From assembly GCF_040675875.1 (NCBI RefSeq), contig NZ_JBEGII010000001.1:1054001-1118000 (forward strand): a stretch of 64,000 nt of DNA, read 5' to 3'. Below, piece after piece: positions 51,769 through 61,100 of this stretch (position 1 is the stretch's first letter; the number at the start of each line of letters is the position of its first letter). The position numbers and the translations under genes were made by a program. The stretch comes from Microbacterium sp. LWO12-1.2. GTDB lineage: Bacteria; Actinomycetota; Actinomycetes; Actinomycetales; Microbacteriaceae. The notes under the pieces were generated by a model, which worked only from the letters and a program-made list of their open reading frames with translations, ran no database searches and had not been told where the DNA came from.

Positions 51769-52624
51769 ACTCCCCGAAGTCGAAGTGGTCCGAGCGGGCC
51801 TGGCTCCCGCGGCGGTCGGTTCGGTGATCACGGCCGTGAGCGTCTTCGACGAGCGCGCTCTCACCCGGCACCCGGCCGGCGCCGTCGACTTCGTCGCGCG
51901 CCTCGAGGGCCGCACGTTCACGGATGCCGCACGACGAGGCAAGTTTCTCTGGCTGCCGCTGGACACGGCGGATACGGCGTTGATCGCCCACCTCGGCATG
52001 AGCGGGCAGATGCTCTTGCGCGCGCCCGACGCTGTCGCAGAGAGGCACGAGCGCGTCCGCATCCATCTCGAACATCCCGTGCATGGCGAGCTGGCCGTGG
52101 TGTTCTCGGATCAGCGCACGTTCGGCTCGCTCGCGGTGGACTCCCTCATCACGGACGGGCCATCGCAGATCCCCACTCAGGTCGGGCATATCGCCAGGGA
52201 CCCGCTCGATGTCGCCTTCGACGACTCCGGATTCCGCGCAGCTCTCGCTCGCCGCGCCAGCGCGATCAAGCGGGTGCTGCTCGACCAGGCCGTCGTCAGC
52301 GGCATCGGCAACATCTATGCGGACGAGTCACTGTGGGCCGCGCGCATCCATCCGGAGACACCGGCGAACGCTCTGTCGACGCAGGCCGTGCGCCGCCTGC
52401 TCGCCGAAGTGCGGGCGGTGCTGCTGAAGGCTCTCGCCGAGGGCGGTACGAGCTTCGACGCCCAGTACGTCAACGTGAACGGTCAGGCCGGGTACTTCGC
52501 GCACTCGCTCAACGCGTACGGACAGCAGGGGAAGCCCTGCCCGCGTTGCGGAACGCCGATCGTGCGTGAGAGTTTCATGAACCGCGGCTCGCACTTCTGC
52601 CGCCGGTGTCAGCGGAAGCGCTGA
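51761..52624 (+). CDS. mutM: Formamidopyrimidine-DNA glycosylase
   Basis: 287 residues, GTG start within the rnc end. The N-terminus [13 protein letters not shown] supplies the catalytic Pro2 and Glu3. The DNA-binding helix-two-turn-helix has [14 protein letters not shown]. The C-terminal zinc finger [12 protein letters not shown]...CRRCQRKR has four Cys. It excises 8-oxoguanine and formamidopyrimidines. In many actinobacteria smc follows directly; here 5.5 kb intervene. Confidence 0.97.
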   Translation: MPELPEVEVVRAGLAPAAVGSVITAVSVFDERALTRHPAGAVDFVARLEGRTFTDAARRGKFLWLPLDTADTALIAHLGMSGQMLLRAPDAVAERHERVRIHLEHPVHGELAVVFSDQRTFGSLAVDSLITDGPSQIPTQVGHIARDPLDVAFDDSGFRAALARRASAIKRVLLDQAVVSGIGNIYADESLWAARIHPETPANALSTQAVRRLLAEVRAVLLKALAEGGTSFDAQYVNVNGQAGYFAHSLNAYGQQGKPCPRCGTPIVRESFMNRGSHFCRRCQRKR

Positions 52625-52656
52625 CGGCATCAGGACACCTGGCGGTTCGCGGGGGT

Positions 52657-52974
52657 TCAGCGGAGGGCGAGGTGATCGCCGTTGCGGATCCTGGCGATGA
52701 GCACCTCCACCCATTCATGATCGATATCGGCGAGCACGTCCCATAGCGGCCAGATGGGGGCTGCCTCGATAGTGTGGAGCACCGCCCAGCTCAGGCCATG
52801 GGCTGTGTCTCCTTCATAGGGCAGTAGCGACATGAGGGCTTCGATGTCGGCGCGGCTGAGCGGTTGTGTGATGAGCTCGATGAGATCCTGCACCGCCGCG
52901 AGCTGATCCTCATCGAGTGCATCGTCCAGGGTCGTGGTGACGCTGAGGATGCGCGATATCGCGTCTTGCCGCAT
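52657..52974 (-). CDS. 105-aa soluble helical protein of unknown function
   Basis: 105 residues from the ATG at 52974; the longer open frame upstream overlaps the permease gene and is unlikely. It is acidic (DDALDEDQLAAVQDLIELI) with a tryptophan-rich end (HTIEAAPIWPLWDVLADIDHEW). The size, acidity and all-helical look resemble immunity or DUF-type proteins, but no family is recognised. It lies 52 bases past the stop of the permease gene on the same strand. Confidence 0.65.
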   Translation of the reverse strand: MRQDAISRILSVTTTLDDALDEDQLAAVQDLIELITQPLSRADIEALMSLLPYEGDTAHGLSWAVLHTIEAAPIWPLWDVLADIDHEWVEVLIARIRNGDHLALR

Positions 52975-53026
52975 AGAGAGATGATATGCATTGCGCCGGG
53001 CCTCGTGCCCGAAGACCCGGCGCTCG

Positions 53027-54346
53027 TCACACGGTGGCGAACGACCGGGCGAGAAGCGGGCGCGTCGCTCGTGTGGTGGCCCAGACCACACCGATCCCCG
53101 CGCCGAGCACGGCCGCGATGGTGAGGAGCGACTCCGGCGTGGTCATGAGAGCGATGCCCAGGAGCGGGAACACCAGGATGCCTGCGCACAGCGCTGACCC
53201 GATCGCGGTGATCAGCAACGGCGACATGATCGCGCGCCGACGGGCACGGTCGACCGTCCTCCAGGGCATCCCGAGACGATGCAGACTCTCATGCAGTTCC
53301 CGCTGATCGAGCACGTCGGACGCCTGGTTGACCCCGACAGAGGCGGCCACCATCAGGAACGATCCGATCAGGGTGATGATCAGCCCCGTACGCATGTCGA
53401 CAGCGAGAGCGGCGTCCGCGGAAGAGCCTTCCGCGTTCATGAGTCCCATGAGCGAGACGCCGGTGCCGGCGAAGACGGCCATGAAGCTGGCCATCGCGAT
53501 GCCGCCGATCTGGCGCCAGGCCGCCTGCGGGGAGTCGAGGACGATGCGTGCCGCAAGCAGCCGTTCGGGCGATTCGGCACGACGGAGCTGGCGCTGCGCG
53601 GCGACTTTGAGCACCCACGGTCCGACCAGGTTCAGCACGGCGAGAGCGCCGCCGAACAGCACGGACAGCACGACGATCGTCGTGACCAGGCCACCGACCG
53701 AGGGGAAGACCTTGATCAGCACGAAGGCGATCGCGAGGACGCAGGCCGCCACGACCGCACGGATCCAATGCGCACTCGTCGCCGCGGCTCGAGTGCGCAC
53801 TCCCAGTGGCGAGATCACGACGCGTCGGAGTCCGATCACGGCGCTCGAGGCGGCGATCAGAAGCACCCCGCCGACGACAGCCAGGACCGGCAGGGGAGGA
53901 AGCAGCACTCCCGAGATCCCGAGCGCCTCACCGCGGAACGGGATGAGCGCGATCAACGGACTGACGGCGAGGTATCCGAGGACGCCGGCGAGCGCGCCCG
54001 CGCCAGCGAGGAGCATCGACTCCGTCACGGTCGCCACGGCCACACCACCCGGTGTGACGCCCAGCAGACGAAGTGTGGAGAGTCGTTCGTCGCGCCGCCG
54101 TGCGGAGAGACGGGCTGCGGCACCACCGAGCGACATCAGGGGGACGACGAGAAGGACGAGGGCGATCGCGGCGAGCGCCTGGTACAGCCCGGCGTACCCG
54201 TCCGTCCAGCTCCAGAAGGACTGTGCACCGCCGATGACGGTGAGCACCAGCGTGGTGACGACGCCGAAGGCGATGATGGGCAGCGCCACCAGGCTGCCCT
54301 GTCCCCGCGCAGGACGAAGGAGAAGCGCCAGCACGTGACGGTTCAT
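53027..54346 (-). CDS. FtsX/MacB-type ABC transporter permease
   Basis: 439 residues with eight or more hydrophobic segments. Two repeats of the FtsX-like pattern are visible, each with a long helix, extracellular loop and closing helices (LSARRRDERLSTLRLLGVTPGGVAVAT and ELHESLHRLGMPWRTVDRARRR are the matching cytoplasmic coupling parts). The start overlaps the ATPase gene stop by four bases. It is likely a lipoprotein- or antimicrobial-peptide-handling exporter, as in bacitracin-type modules; the substrate is not known. Confidence 0.88.
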   Translation of the reverse strand: MNRHVLALLLRPARGQGSLVALPIIAFGVVTTLVLTVIGGAQSFWSWTDGYAGLYQALAAIALVLLVVPLMSLGGAAARLSARRRDERLSTLRLLGVTPGGVAVATVTESMLLAGAGALAGVLGYLAVSPLIALIPFRGEALGISGVLLPPLPVLAVVGGVLLIAASSAVIGLRRVVISPLGVRTRAAATSAHWIRAVVAACVLAIAFVLIKVFPSVGGLVTTIVVLSVLFGGALAVLNLVGPWVLKVAAQRQLRRAESPERLLAARIVLDSPQAAWRQIGGIAMASFMAVFAGTGVSLMGLMNAEGSSADAALAVDMRTGLIITLIGSFLMVAASVGVNQASDVLDQRELHESLHRLGMPWRTVDRARRRAIMSPLLITAIGSALCAGILVFPLLGIALMTTPESLLTIAAVLGAGIGVVWATTRATRPLLARSFATV

Positions 54347-55038
54347 GCGTTGACCGCCGCTGAGATGATGCGTCCGTCGCGGACCGCGATCGTGCGAGTG
54401 CAGCGCGCGGCGACGTCGGCGTCGTGCGTGACGACGACCAGCGTGCGTCCTTGACCGGTCGTCGACCAGAGCAGTGCGTCCATCACCTCGGAGGAGGTAC
54501 GCGAATCCAGCGCCCCGGTAGGCTCGTCGGCGAACACGAGTTCCGCACCGGTCGCCTGTGCCCGGGCGATGGCGGTGCGCTGCGCCTGCCCGCCGGAGAG
54601 CTCACCGATGCGGCGGTCCTCCATTCCCGCGAGGCCGAGGGCGGCGAGCCACGCGGCAGCGTGGGGGACGGCATCCTTGCGGGATACGCCGTTGATCATC
54701 GATGCGAGAGCGACGTTCTCCACAGCGGTGAGCTCCGGGATCAGCAGTCCTTGTTGGAAGACGAAGCCGAAGCGCTCGCGCCGGAGACGTGAGCGGGCGG
54801 ATTCGCTGAGCGCGGTGACCTCGATCGCGGCCCCTTCGGCCGGCCGGAACGTGACGGATCCGGAGTCCGGGGCGATGATCCCGGCGAGAACATGCAGGAG
54901 AGTCGTCTTGCCCGATCCTGATGCACCCATGATCGCGACGGACTCGCCGCGATGGATCGCGAGGTCGACACCCGCGAGAGCACGGGTGACGCCGAAGGTC
55001 TTCTGGAGAGCATGGGCTTCGATGACGGGAACGTTCAT
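54343..55038 (-). CDS. ABC transporter ATP-binding protein (MacB/LolD type)
   Basis: 231 residues. Walker A GASGSGKT at 38-45, Q-loop FVFQQGLLIPELTAVENVAL, signature GELSGGQAQRTAIARA, Walker B ELVFADEPTGALD and H-loop VVTHD are all intact. The sequence belongs with the LolD/MacB/BceA group that pairs with FtsX-like permeases. It is coupled to the permease gene by an ATGA overlap. Confidence 0.95.
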   Translation of the reverse strand: MNVPVIEAHALQKTFGVTRALAGVDLAIHRGESVAIMGASGSGKTTLLHVLAGIIAPDSGSVTFRPAEGAAIEVTALSESARSRLRRERFGFVFQQGLLIPELTAVENVALASMINGVSRKDAVPHAAAWLAALGLAGMEDRRIGELSGGQAQRTAIARAQATGAELVFADEPTGALDSRTSSEVMDALLWSTTGQGRTLVVVTHDADVAARCTRTIAVRDGRIISAAVNA

Positions 55039-55090
55039 GCTTCCAGCCTCGCTGCGCGGCTCCGCTGAAGCGTCGGTCGGGCGGATGAAG

Positions 55091-55134
55091 GTGCGGTGCC
55101 GGCGTCATCCCGGAGGATGAGTTCGGCACCGCAC
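55091..55134 (-). terminator. Hairpin after the tandem GNAT genes
   Basis: GTGCGGTGCCG (55091-55101) pairs with CGGCACCGCAC (55124-55134); CATCC/GGATG inside adds a second stem. It lies five bases beyond the stop of the distal GNAT gene and ahead of the ABC operon on the minus strand. Confidence 0.75.
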
Positions 55135-55138
55135 GCCC

Positions 55139-56218
55139 TCAGATCTTCTTCTGCCAGGCGCCCGCATACGAGACGGGGACGAATCCGAGCGCCTCGTTGA
55201 TGTCGAGCATCGGGCGGTTCTCCTCGGCGTTGAACGTCGAGACGCGTGGTGACTGGGGTGCGAGTTCTCGCCATCGCAGGAGGTTCGCGCATTTCACGAT
55301 CGTGCCGAGACGGTGGCCGCGATGCTCCGTGGCCACCAGCGTGCCGAACTGGTGGGTCACTCCCGCGCGGTCCGGCCCGATCAGCAGTTCGTTGTACGCG
55401 ACGATCTCACCGGTCGGCACGTACTCGACCGCCGAGACCGCGACCAGCTGGCCCGCGCTCGTCATGCGCACGTCGCGACGCGCGACCCGATCGGCGTCCC
55501 AGGTCTCCTCGTCGAACTCCATGTCCCCACTGGGCGCATCGGTGACGAGTCGGGCGAGCACCGCGGCGTACCCGTCGCGCAGCGCAGGCGGCGTGGGCAG
55601 TTCCCAGGCCAGGGCGCAGTAGTCGCGGCCCGCGAACGCGGTGGCCTCCGCGAGCGCGCGCTCGAGAATCCCCGGGTCCGCATGCAGATCCAGTTCGCTG
55701 TTGCGTTCGACCTGCTCCAAGCCGTACCCGTGCGCCTCGAGCAGCTGCGACAACGCGGTCGACGGGATCCGCCCCCAGCCGGTCTTCGGCACCAGAGCGT
55801 CCTCGGTGTGCGCGGGACGATGGAGTGTCCAGGTCTGCAGCACATCGCGTCCTCGGCGACGAGCGTCCTCCTCGGCGTAGAGCAGCAGCGATTCCGCGAT
55901 GCACTCGTGCGCGTGTGCCGCCGGGACCAGGAGATCGAACTCTGCCGCCTTCGCGTGCTCCTCCTGCGCGTACGCGAGCGTCACCATGCCCACGATGTCT
56001 CCGCCGCGGCGGGCGATGTAGCCGACGTGGAGCGAGTCGGATTCGTCCTGCCAGGACGCCAGCATCTGCGAGGCCGTGGGGGAGAGGTCCGGAAGGCCGA
56101 CCTCCTCGTCGCAGACGAGCCGGTTGAGCTCGCCGAAGGCGATGAAGTCGGCCGCGTCCGCGTCGTCCACGCTCTTCGGGACGGTGAGCGGGGTGATCGT
56201 CAAGTCTGCGGTGGTCAT
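55139..56218 (-). CDS. GNAT-family acetyltransferase, two-domain, second of a tandem pair
   Basis: 359 residues; start overlaps the upstream GNAT stop by four bases. The N-terminal half has a degenerate GNAT core, and the C-terminal half carries the acetyl-CoA loop HRGHRLGTIVKCANL and the closing block STFNAEENRPMLDINEALGF. This two-GNAT layout is like mycothiol synthase-like and other actinobacterial GNAT duplicates. It is a clear paralogue of the next upstream gene. The substrate is unknown. Confidence 0.85.
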   Translation of the reverse strand: MTTADLTITPLTVPKSVDDADAADFIAFGELNRLVCDEEVGLPDLSPTASQMLASWQDESDSLHVGYIARRGGDIVGMVTLAYAQEEHAKAAEFDLLVPAAHAHECIAESLLLYAEEDARRRGRDVLQTWTLHRPAHTEDALVPKTGWGRIPSTALSQLLEAHGYGLEQVERNSELDLHADPGILERALAEATAFAGRDYCALAWELPTPPALRDGYAAVLARLVTDAPSGDMEFDEETWDADRVARRDVRMTSAGQLVAVSAVEYVPTGEIVAYNELLIGPDRAGVTHQFGTLVATEHRGHRLGTIVKCANLLRWRELAPQSPRVSTFNAEENRPMLDINEALGFVPVSYAGAWQKKI

Positions 56219-57324
56219 GTCAGTTCCTTCTTCCAGGCGCCTTCGTATGCGATGGGGGAGAAGCCGATGGCTTCGTTGATGGAGAGCATCGGCCGGTTCT
56301 CCTCGGCGTTGTAGGTGATGACGAGCGTCGATTCCGGCATCAGGTCGCGCCAGAGACGCAGAGCTTCGCATTTGAGGAGCATCCCGAGACGATGTCCGCG
56401 GTGTTCCTTCAACACGAGGGTGTCGTTCTGGTGCGTGGTCGCGCTGTGGTCGGAACCGATGCCGAGTTCGGTGAAGGCGCTGAGTCGTCCGGTCTGGATG
56501 TGCTCAGCAGCGACGACCAGGAGGGTCTTTCCCATCTGGTCGACCCGCTCCTCCATCTCGGTCACGCGCCGGGCATCCCACTTCTCCTCGTCGGTGTCGA
56601 GACCGGCCGACGGGGCGTCCGTCGACATACGCGACTTGAGCCATGCATAGTCATCGATGCGCTCAGCAGGAGTGGGTGATGTCCAGTGCACGACACGGTA
56701 GTCGGAGGCGGCGAGGCGAGCTTCGGTGAGAAGCGCGTCGACATGAGTGTCGACGCGCTCGGACAGGGCGAGATGGCTCACGCGGTACACCTGCTCGAGG
56801 CCGAATCCGTTGTTCTGCAGGAATCGGGCGACGTGATCCCGGGGCACGCTGCCGAAGCCGGTCGGCGCCTCGATCCGCGGACCGTCGCTCGCCTGCTGCT
56901 CCGTCCAGTTCTGGATCACCGACCGTCCGTGATCGCGCGCGATGGCCTCGACGTGGGGGAGCACGGCGGTACCGATGCCCTGCCCCCACACGCGCGGGAG
57001 CAGCTCTATCGTGGCGATGACGACCCGGGAACCCGGGTCGTGAGGGACATCGACGACGGTGCGACCGACGACTTCGCCCTCCTGTCGGATGGTCCAGACG
57101 TACGTCGTCCGCTCCGTGCGTGAACGCAGCAGGGGGAGCAGCTCGGCCGGCGACAGGTCCTGTTCGTCGCGTCCGGTGAGCTCGCGATACACGGCGTTGC
57201 GGACGCGGGCGAGCTCGTGGAACTCGCCCGCATCCGCTGCATCCGCTCGTACCGGAAGCACGAGCGGATGCAGGGTCGCCCTGGCCGTGAGAGTGGCGAT
57301 CGCCATAGGGAGACTCCCGGTCAT
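56215..57324 (-). CDS. GNAT-family acetyltransferase, two-domain, first of a tandem pair
   Basis: 369 residues; a second in-frame ATG (residue 7) may be the start. Its C-terminal end (HRGHRLGMLLKCEALRLW and ITYNAEENRPMLSINEAIGF) matches its neighbour almost residue for residue, while the N-terminal halves have diverged. The N-half has a GNAT core with VWGQGIGTAVLPHVEAIA. The two genes, the 90-aa gene upstream and the leader ORF form one minus-strand transcript with ATGA-type overlaps. Confidence 0.85.
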   Translation of the reverse strand: MTGSLPMAIATLTARATLHPLVLPVRADAADAGEFHELARVRNAVYRELTGRDEQDLSPAELLPLLRSRTERTTYVWTIRQEGEVVGRTVVDVPHDPGSRVVIATIELLPRVWGQGIGTAVLPHVEAIARDHGRSVIQNWTEQQASDGPRIEAPTGFGSVPRDHVARFLQNNGFGLEQVYRVSHLALSERVDTHVDALLTEARLAASDYRVVHWTSPTPAERIDDYAWLKSRMSTDAPSAGLDTDEEKWDARRVTEMEERVDQMGKTLLVVAAEHIQTGRLSAFTELGIGSDHSATTHQNDTLVLKEHRGHRLGMLLKCEALRLWRDLMPESTLVITYNAEENRPMLSINEAIGFSPIAYEGAWKKELT

Positions 57325-57593
57325 CGCAGCTGGCGCTGCAGGTCGTAGGTGAGCAGGGCGATCGACTCGCGGTGCGAGAGGTTCCTGTCACCGAGGAAGA
57401 GCGGTTCGGTGGTCGTCGTGGCGCGACGACGACGCGGACGCTGCGCCCGCTCGAACAGCCAGAGCCCGAAGCGGAGCGACAGACGATCTGCCAGTGCGAG
57501 CTGCCGCAGTTCTGCGGGTGCGGGGATATGCAGGACCTGTCGGTCCTCGGTATCGGGCGGGTGGGTGGTGCTGTGGGACAGCGTGGTGTTCAC
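57321..57593 (-). CDS. 90-aa protein of unknown function upstream of the GNAT pair
   Basis: 90 residues from the GTG at 57593, with GAAGGA seven bases upstream; the stop overlaps the GNAT gene by four bases. One amphipathic helix is visible (LRQLALADRLSLRFGLWLFERA), followed by a basic patch RPRRRRATTTT. Small proteins with an R-L-x-L-x-G-x-W-L helix of this kind are common in Microbacteriaceae; no function is known. Confidence 0.7.
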   Translation of the reverse strand: MNTTLSHSTTHPPDTEDRQVLHIPAPAELRQLALADRLSLRFGLWLFERAQRPRRRRATTTTEPLFLGDRNLSHRESIALLTYDLQRQLR

Positions 57594-57807
57594 GATGATT
57601 CCTTCGAAGAAGAGGTGACGAGAAGCGCGTGCCCGGAGTCATGCCGGGTCGCGGACGGAGCTCGCGCAGAGTGACGAGGGTCCGGAGCCACACGGTCGGC
57701 GGATGCCGGGGTGGCGGAGGTCGCGTGATCCGGAGATCAGGCGAGCGGGCGCAGAAGAACAGTCGAGACCCGACACCTGAGGGGGTCGAGAGTCTCCGAG
57801 TGCGGTT
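57594..57807 (-). other. 214-base untranslated stretch between leader ORF and 90-aa gene
   Basis: On the minus strand this is transcribed between the 36-codon frame and the 90-aa gene. No longer frame with an RBS is present. Imperfect GC-rich inverted repeats occur, but none has a convincing terminator or known riboswitch consensus. A regulated leader is possible. Confidence 0.4.
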
Positions 57808-57918
57808 CTAGGACATTGCGCAGAGACGGATGCCGGTGGCTACCGAGTGCGCATGGCGCGGCGCAGAGAATGCGTGCGCGGCGAGGCCTGTGGCCTGTGC
57901 GTTCATTGGAGTGATCAT
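57808..57918 (-). CDS. 36-codon leader-like ORF
   Basis: ATG at 57918 preceded by AAGGAGG at seven bases, the strongest RBS in this neighbourhood. The 36-residue product starts MITPMNAQATG and has four His and one Cys near its end (RLCAMS). It has no signal peptide or membrane helix and sits 30 bases after a predicted transcription start. It may be a regulatory leader peptide or a small functional protein. Confidence 0.55.
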   Translation of the reverse strand: MITPMNAQATGLAAHAFSAPRHAHSVATGIRLCAMS

Positions 57919-57954
57919 CGGTAACCTCCTTCGTGTGTGGCGATCCGGTGGCCT

Positions 57955-57984
57955 ACCGTAGCGAACGGCGCGCGGACTCGTCAA
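57955..57984 (-). promoter_or_regulatory. Sigma-A-like promoter of the leader/GNAT operon
   Basis: Read on the minus strand: TTGACG (57984-57979), 18-base spacer, TACGGT (57960-57955). The predicted start near 57948 lies 30 bases before the leader ATG. It is divergent from smc. Confidence 0.65.
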
Positions 57985-58112
57985 GCATCGTGGTGTGATC
58001 GCGGCGTGTCGCGGCGCGCCCCGGTTCGCGCTCACACCGCGCGGGATGCGGGTGGATCGGCGGGATTCCGGTAGCGTGTGGGCGTGATTCTCCCCCGACG
58101 AGCGGTGCCCGC

Positions 58113-61100
58113 ATGCATCTGAAAAGCCTGACGCTCAAAGGGTTCAAGTCGTTCGCGCAACCCACCAGTTTCGTCTTCGAACCAGGGGTCACCTGCATCG
58201 TCGGACCCAACGGCTCCGGCAAGTCGAACGTCGTCGACGCGCTGGCCTGGGTCATGGGCGAGCAGGGCGCGAAGACGCTCCGCGGCGGCAAGATGGAAGA
58301 CGTCATCTTCGCCGGCACGTCGACGCGCGGTCCGCTCGGACGCGCCGAGGTGCAGCTGACGATCGACAACAGCGACGGCGCCCTACCGATCGAGTTCGCT
58401 GAGGTGACGATCAGCCGCACCCTGTTCCGGAACGGCTCCAGCGACTACGCCATCAACGGAGACAACTGCCGACTGCTCGATGTGCAGGAGCTGCTCAGCG
58501 ACTCCGGGCTCGGGCGTGAGATGCACGTGATCGTCGGCCAGGGACGTCTCGACACGGTGTTGCAGGCTTCCCCGGAGGACCGTCGTGGGTTCATCGAGGA
58601 AGCGGCCGGGATCCTCAAGCATCGGCGTCGCAAGGAGAAGACCCTCCGCAAGCTCGACGCCATGGAGTCGAACCTCACGCGCCTCAGCGACCTGGCCGGC
58701 GAGATCCGGCGACAGCTCAAGCCGCTCGGACGACAGGCCGAGATCGCCCGTGAGGCGCAGACCATCGCGGCGGTCGTCCGCGATGCGAAGGCCCGCATCT
58801 TCGCGGATGACGTCGTCGCACTGCGTACGGCGCTCGCAGATCACACGCGCACGGAGCATGAGCGCCATACCGAACGCCTCGTGCTGACCGACCAGGCCGA
58901 GGGGGTACGTGCCGGGATCGCCCGCCTCGAGCAGGATCAGAACTCCGTGGCCGTCGATCAGGCGCGCAGTGTGGCGTTCGGACTCGAGCAGGTGCAGGAG
59001 CGCATGCGCGGTCTCTACACCCTCGCCAACCAGCGCCTCGCGCTGCTGGGGTCCGAGGAGGACGATGCGGCGGTGACCGCGATCACCGTCACCCAGAGCA
59101 CGATCGATGAGGCGAAGGACGAGATCACCGAGATCTCCGCCGGCCTCGGTGATGCGCAGGACGCCGCTGTGACGGCGAGTCGCGAGGTCATGAACGCGCG
59201 GGCGGAGCTCGACACCCTCGATGTGGACATCGCCGAGCAGAGCGCGCTCGTCTCGGAGTACGACATGCGGCTGAACACGTTGCGGGGCACGGCCGACGCC
59301 GCGGCTTCCGCGCTGGCCGCCGTGCGCGGCGCGGTCCTCCGGCAGGAGAACGCCCTGGAAGCCGCGCATCAGCGACGCCGGGAGGCGGCCGACGCTCTCG
59401 AGGCGATCGACGACGCCGAGGCACCCGAGGGCACGGCAGCCGAGCATTCTGTGGCGTACGACAGCGCTCAGCGCGCGGCGACCACGGCGGAGGCCGAACG
59501 CGAAGCCTTGCGCGAACGTCTGCATGCGGCGGAGCGCGAGGTCGATGCGCTCACCGCGAAGGCCGCCGCGCTCAGCAGCGCGCTGGCGATCTCCGGGGGT
59601 GCGGCTGAGATCGTGAAGACGGGTGCGCGGGGCGTGCGGGGACTCGTCGGCGACGCGGTGCAGGTGCGCGCGGGCTTCGAGGCCGCCCTCGCTGCCGTGC
59701 TCGGCCCCCTCGCAGAAGGCGTACTCGTGGATTCCTCCGAAGACGCGTTCGCTCTCGCGGCGGAGGCCGCGGACGCGCGGCGGGGAGTGGTCGACTTCGT
59801 CGTCGCCGATGCGGCCGGCCCGACGCTGTCGTTGCCGGATCTCACGGGTGTGACACCGGCAGTGGACACCGTGACGGCCCCGGCCGGCGTGCTCGGCATC
59901 CTCGCGCACGTGCTGATCGCCGACGATTTCGGTGCGGCGCGTGCAGCGCGGGCGGCTCTCGACGTCGCCGGCGACACGACGACGACCATCGTGACAGTGG
60001 CGGGCGACGTGATCACCGCCCAGACCCTGCGCACCGGCTCCGGTGGAGAGCGGTCGCGACTGGAACTCGCTGCAGAGCGGGATGCCGCCAGTGAGCGGCT
60101 GGCTGAGATCCAGGTCGTGGTGGACTCGCTGCGCGAAGCGCGTGAGGATGCGAACGAGAGCGTCGAGACGACACGGCGCAACGCCAAAGAGGCGCTGCGC
60201 GCGCTCCGCGAGCACGATGCCGCGCTGGCCACCCACGCCGAGCAGGTGAACCGCATCACCGTGCAGCATGAGGCCGCCGTCGCCGAGTGCGAGCGGCTGG
60301 AGGCCGGACTCGCGCAGGCGCAGGCCGCTGTGTCCGACGCGGAGGCGAAGGCGCAGCAGACCAAGGACGCGCTGGAGGAGGCGATCGCAGCTCCGCGCCC
60401 GGTGCTCGACGCATCGGCGCGCGATGGGCTTCTGGAGTCACTGGAGTCCGCACGCGAGGGCGAGGTCAGGGCGAGACTGGAGATCGAGACGCTCCGCGAG
60501 CGCGTGCGTGCCGCGCAGGCGCGAGTGACCGCACTCGAGCGTCAGCGCGAGCAGGAGCGCGGAGCGGCGGCCGAAGCGGCGCGGCGTGCGGTGATCCGGC
60601 GCGCGCAGCGGGAGTCCGCGTCGGGTGTGGCTGAGGAACTGCCCCGAATCCTCGATTCCCTGGACCGTTCGGTCACGGAGGCACGTGTCGCCCTGGCCGA
60701 GGCGGAGTCCGCGCGGTCGGCTCAGAACCAGGAGCTGACGGTGCTGCGCGCACAGGAGACATCACTGCGCGAACGTCTCGCCGGACTCACCGAGAGCGTG
60801 CACGGTCTCGAGCTGCAGATCCACGAGAAGAAGCTCCACCTCAACAGCCTGCTCGAGAGGGTCGCTTCGGAGCTTGCTCTCGACGAAGATATTCTGATCG
60901 CGGAATATGGACCCGATCAGCCGGTTCCGCGCGATCCGCTCACCGTTGTCGAGGGCGACGAAGGCAAGGACGACACGGCGATCCCGTTCGATCGTCGCAT
61001 CCAGCAACGGCGTCTGAACGAGGCCGAGCGAAAGCTGGCGCAGCTCGGACGAGTGAACCCGCTCGCGCTCGAGGAGTTCGCCGCGCTCGAGCAGCGGCAT

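Noticed and set aside
58383..60269. 628-codon minus-strand frame inside smc
   Set aside because: Antisense shadow of a well-supported smc gene.
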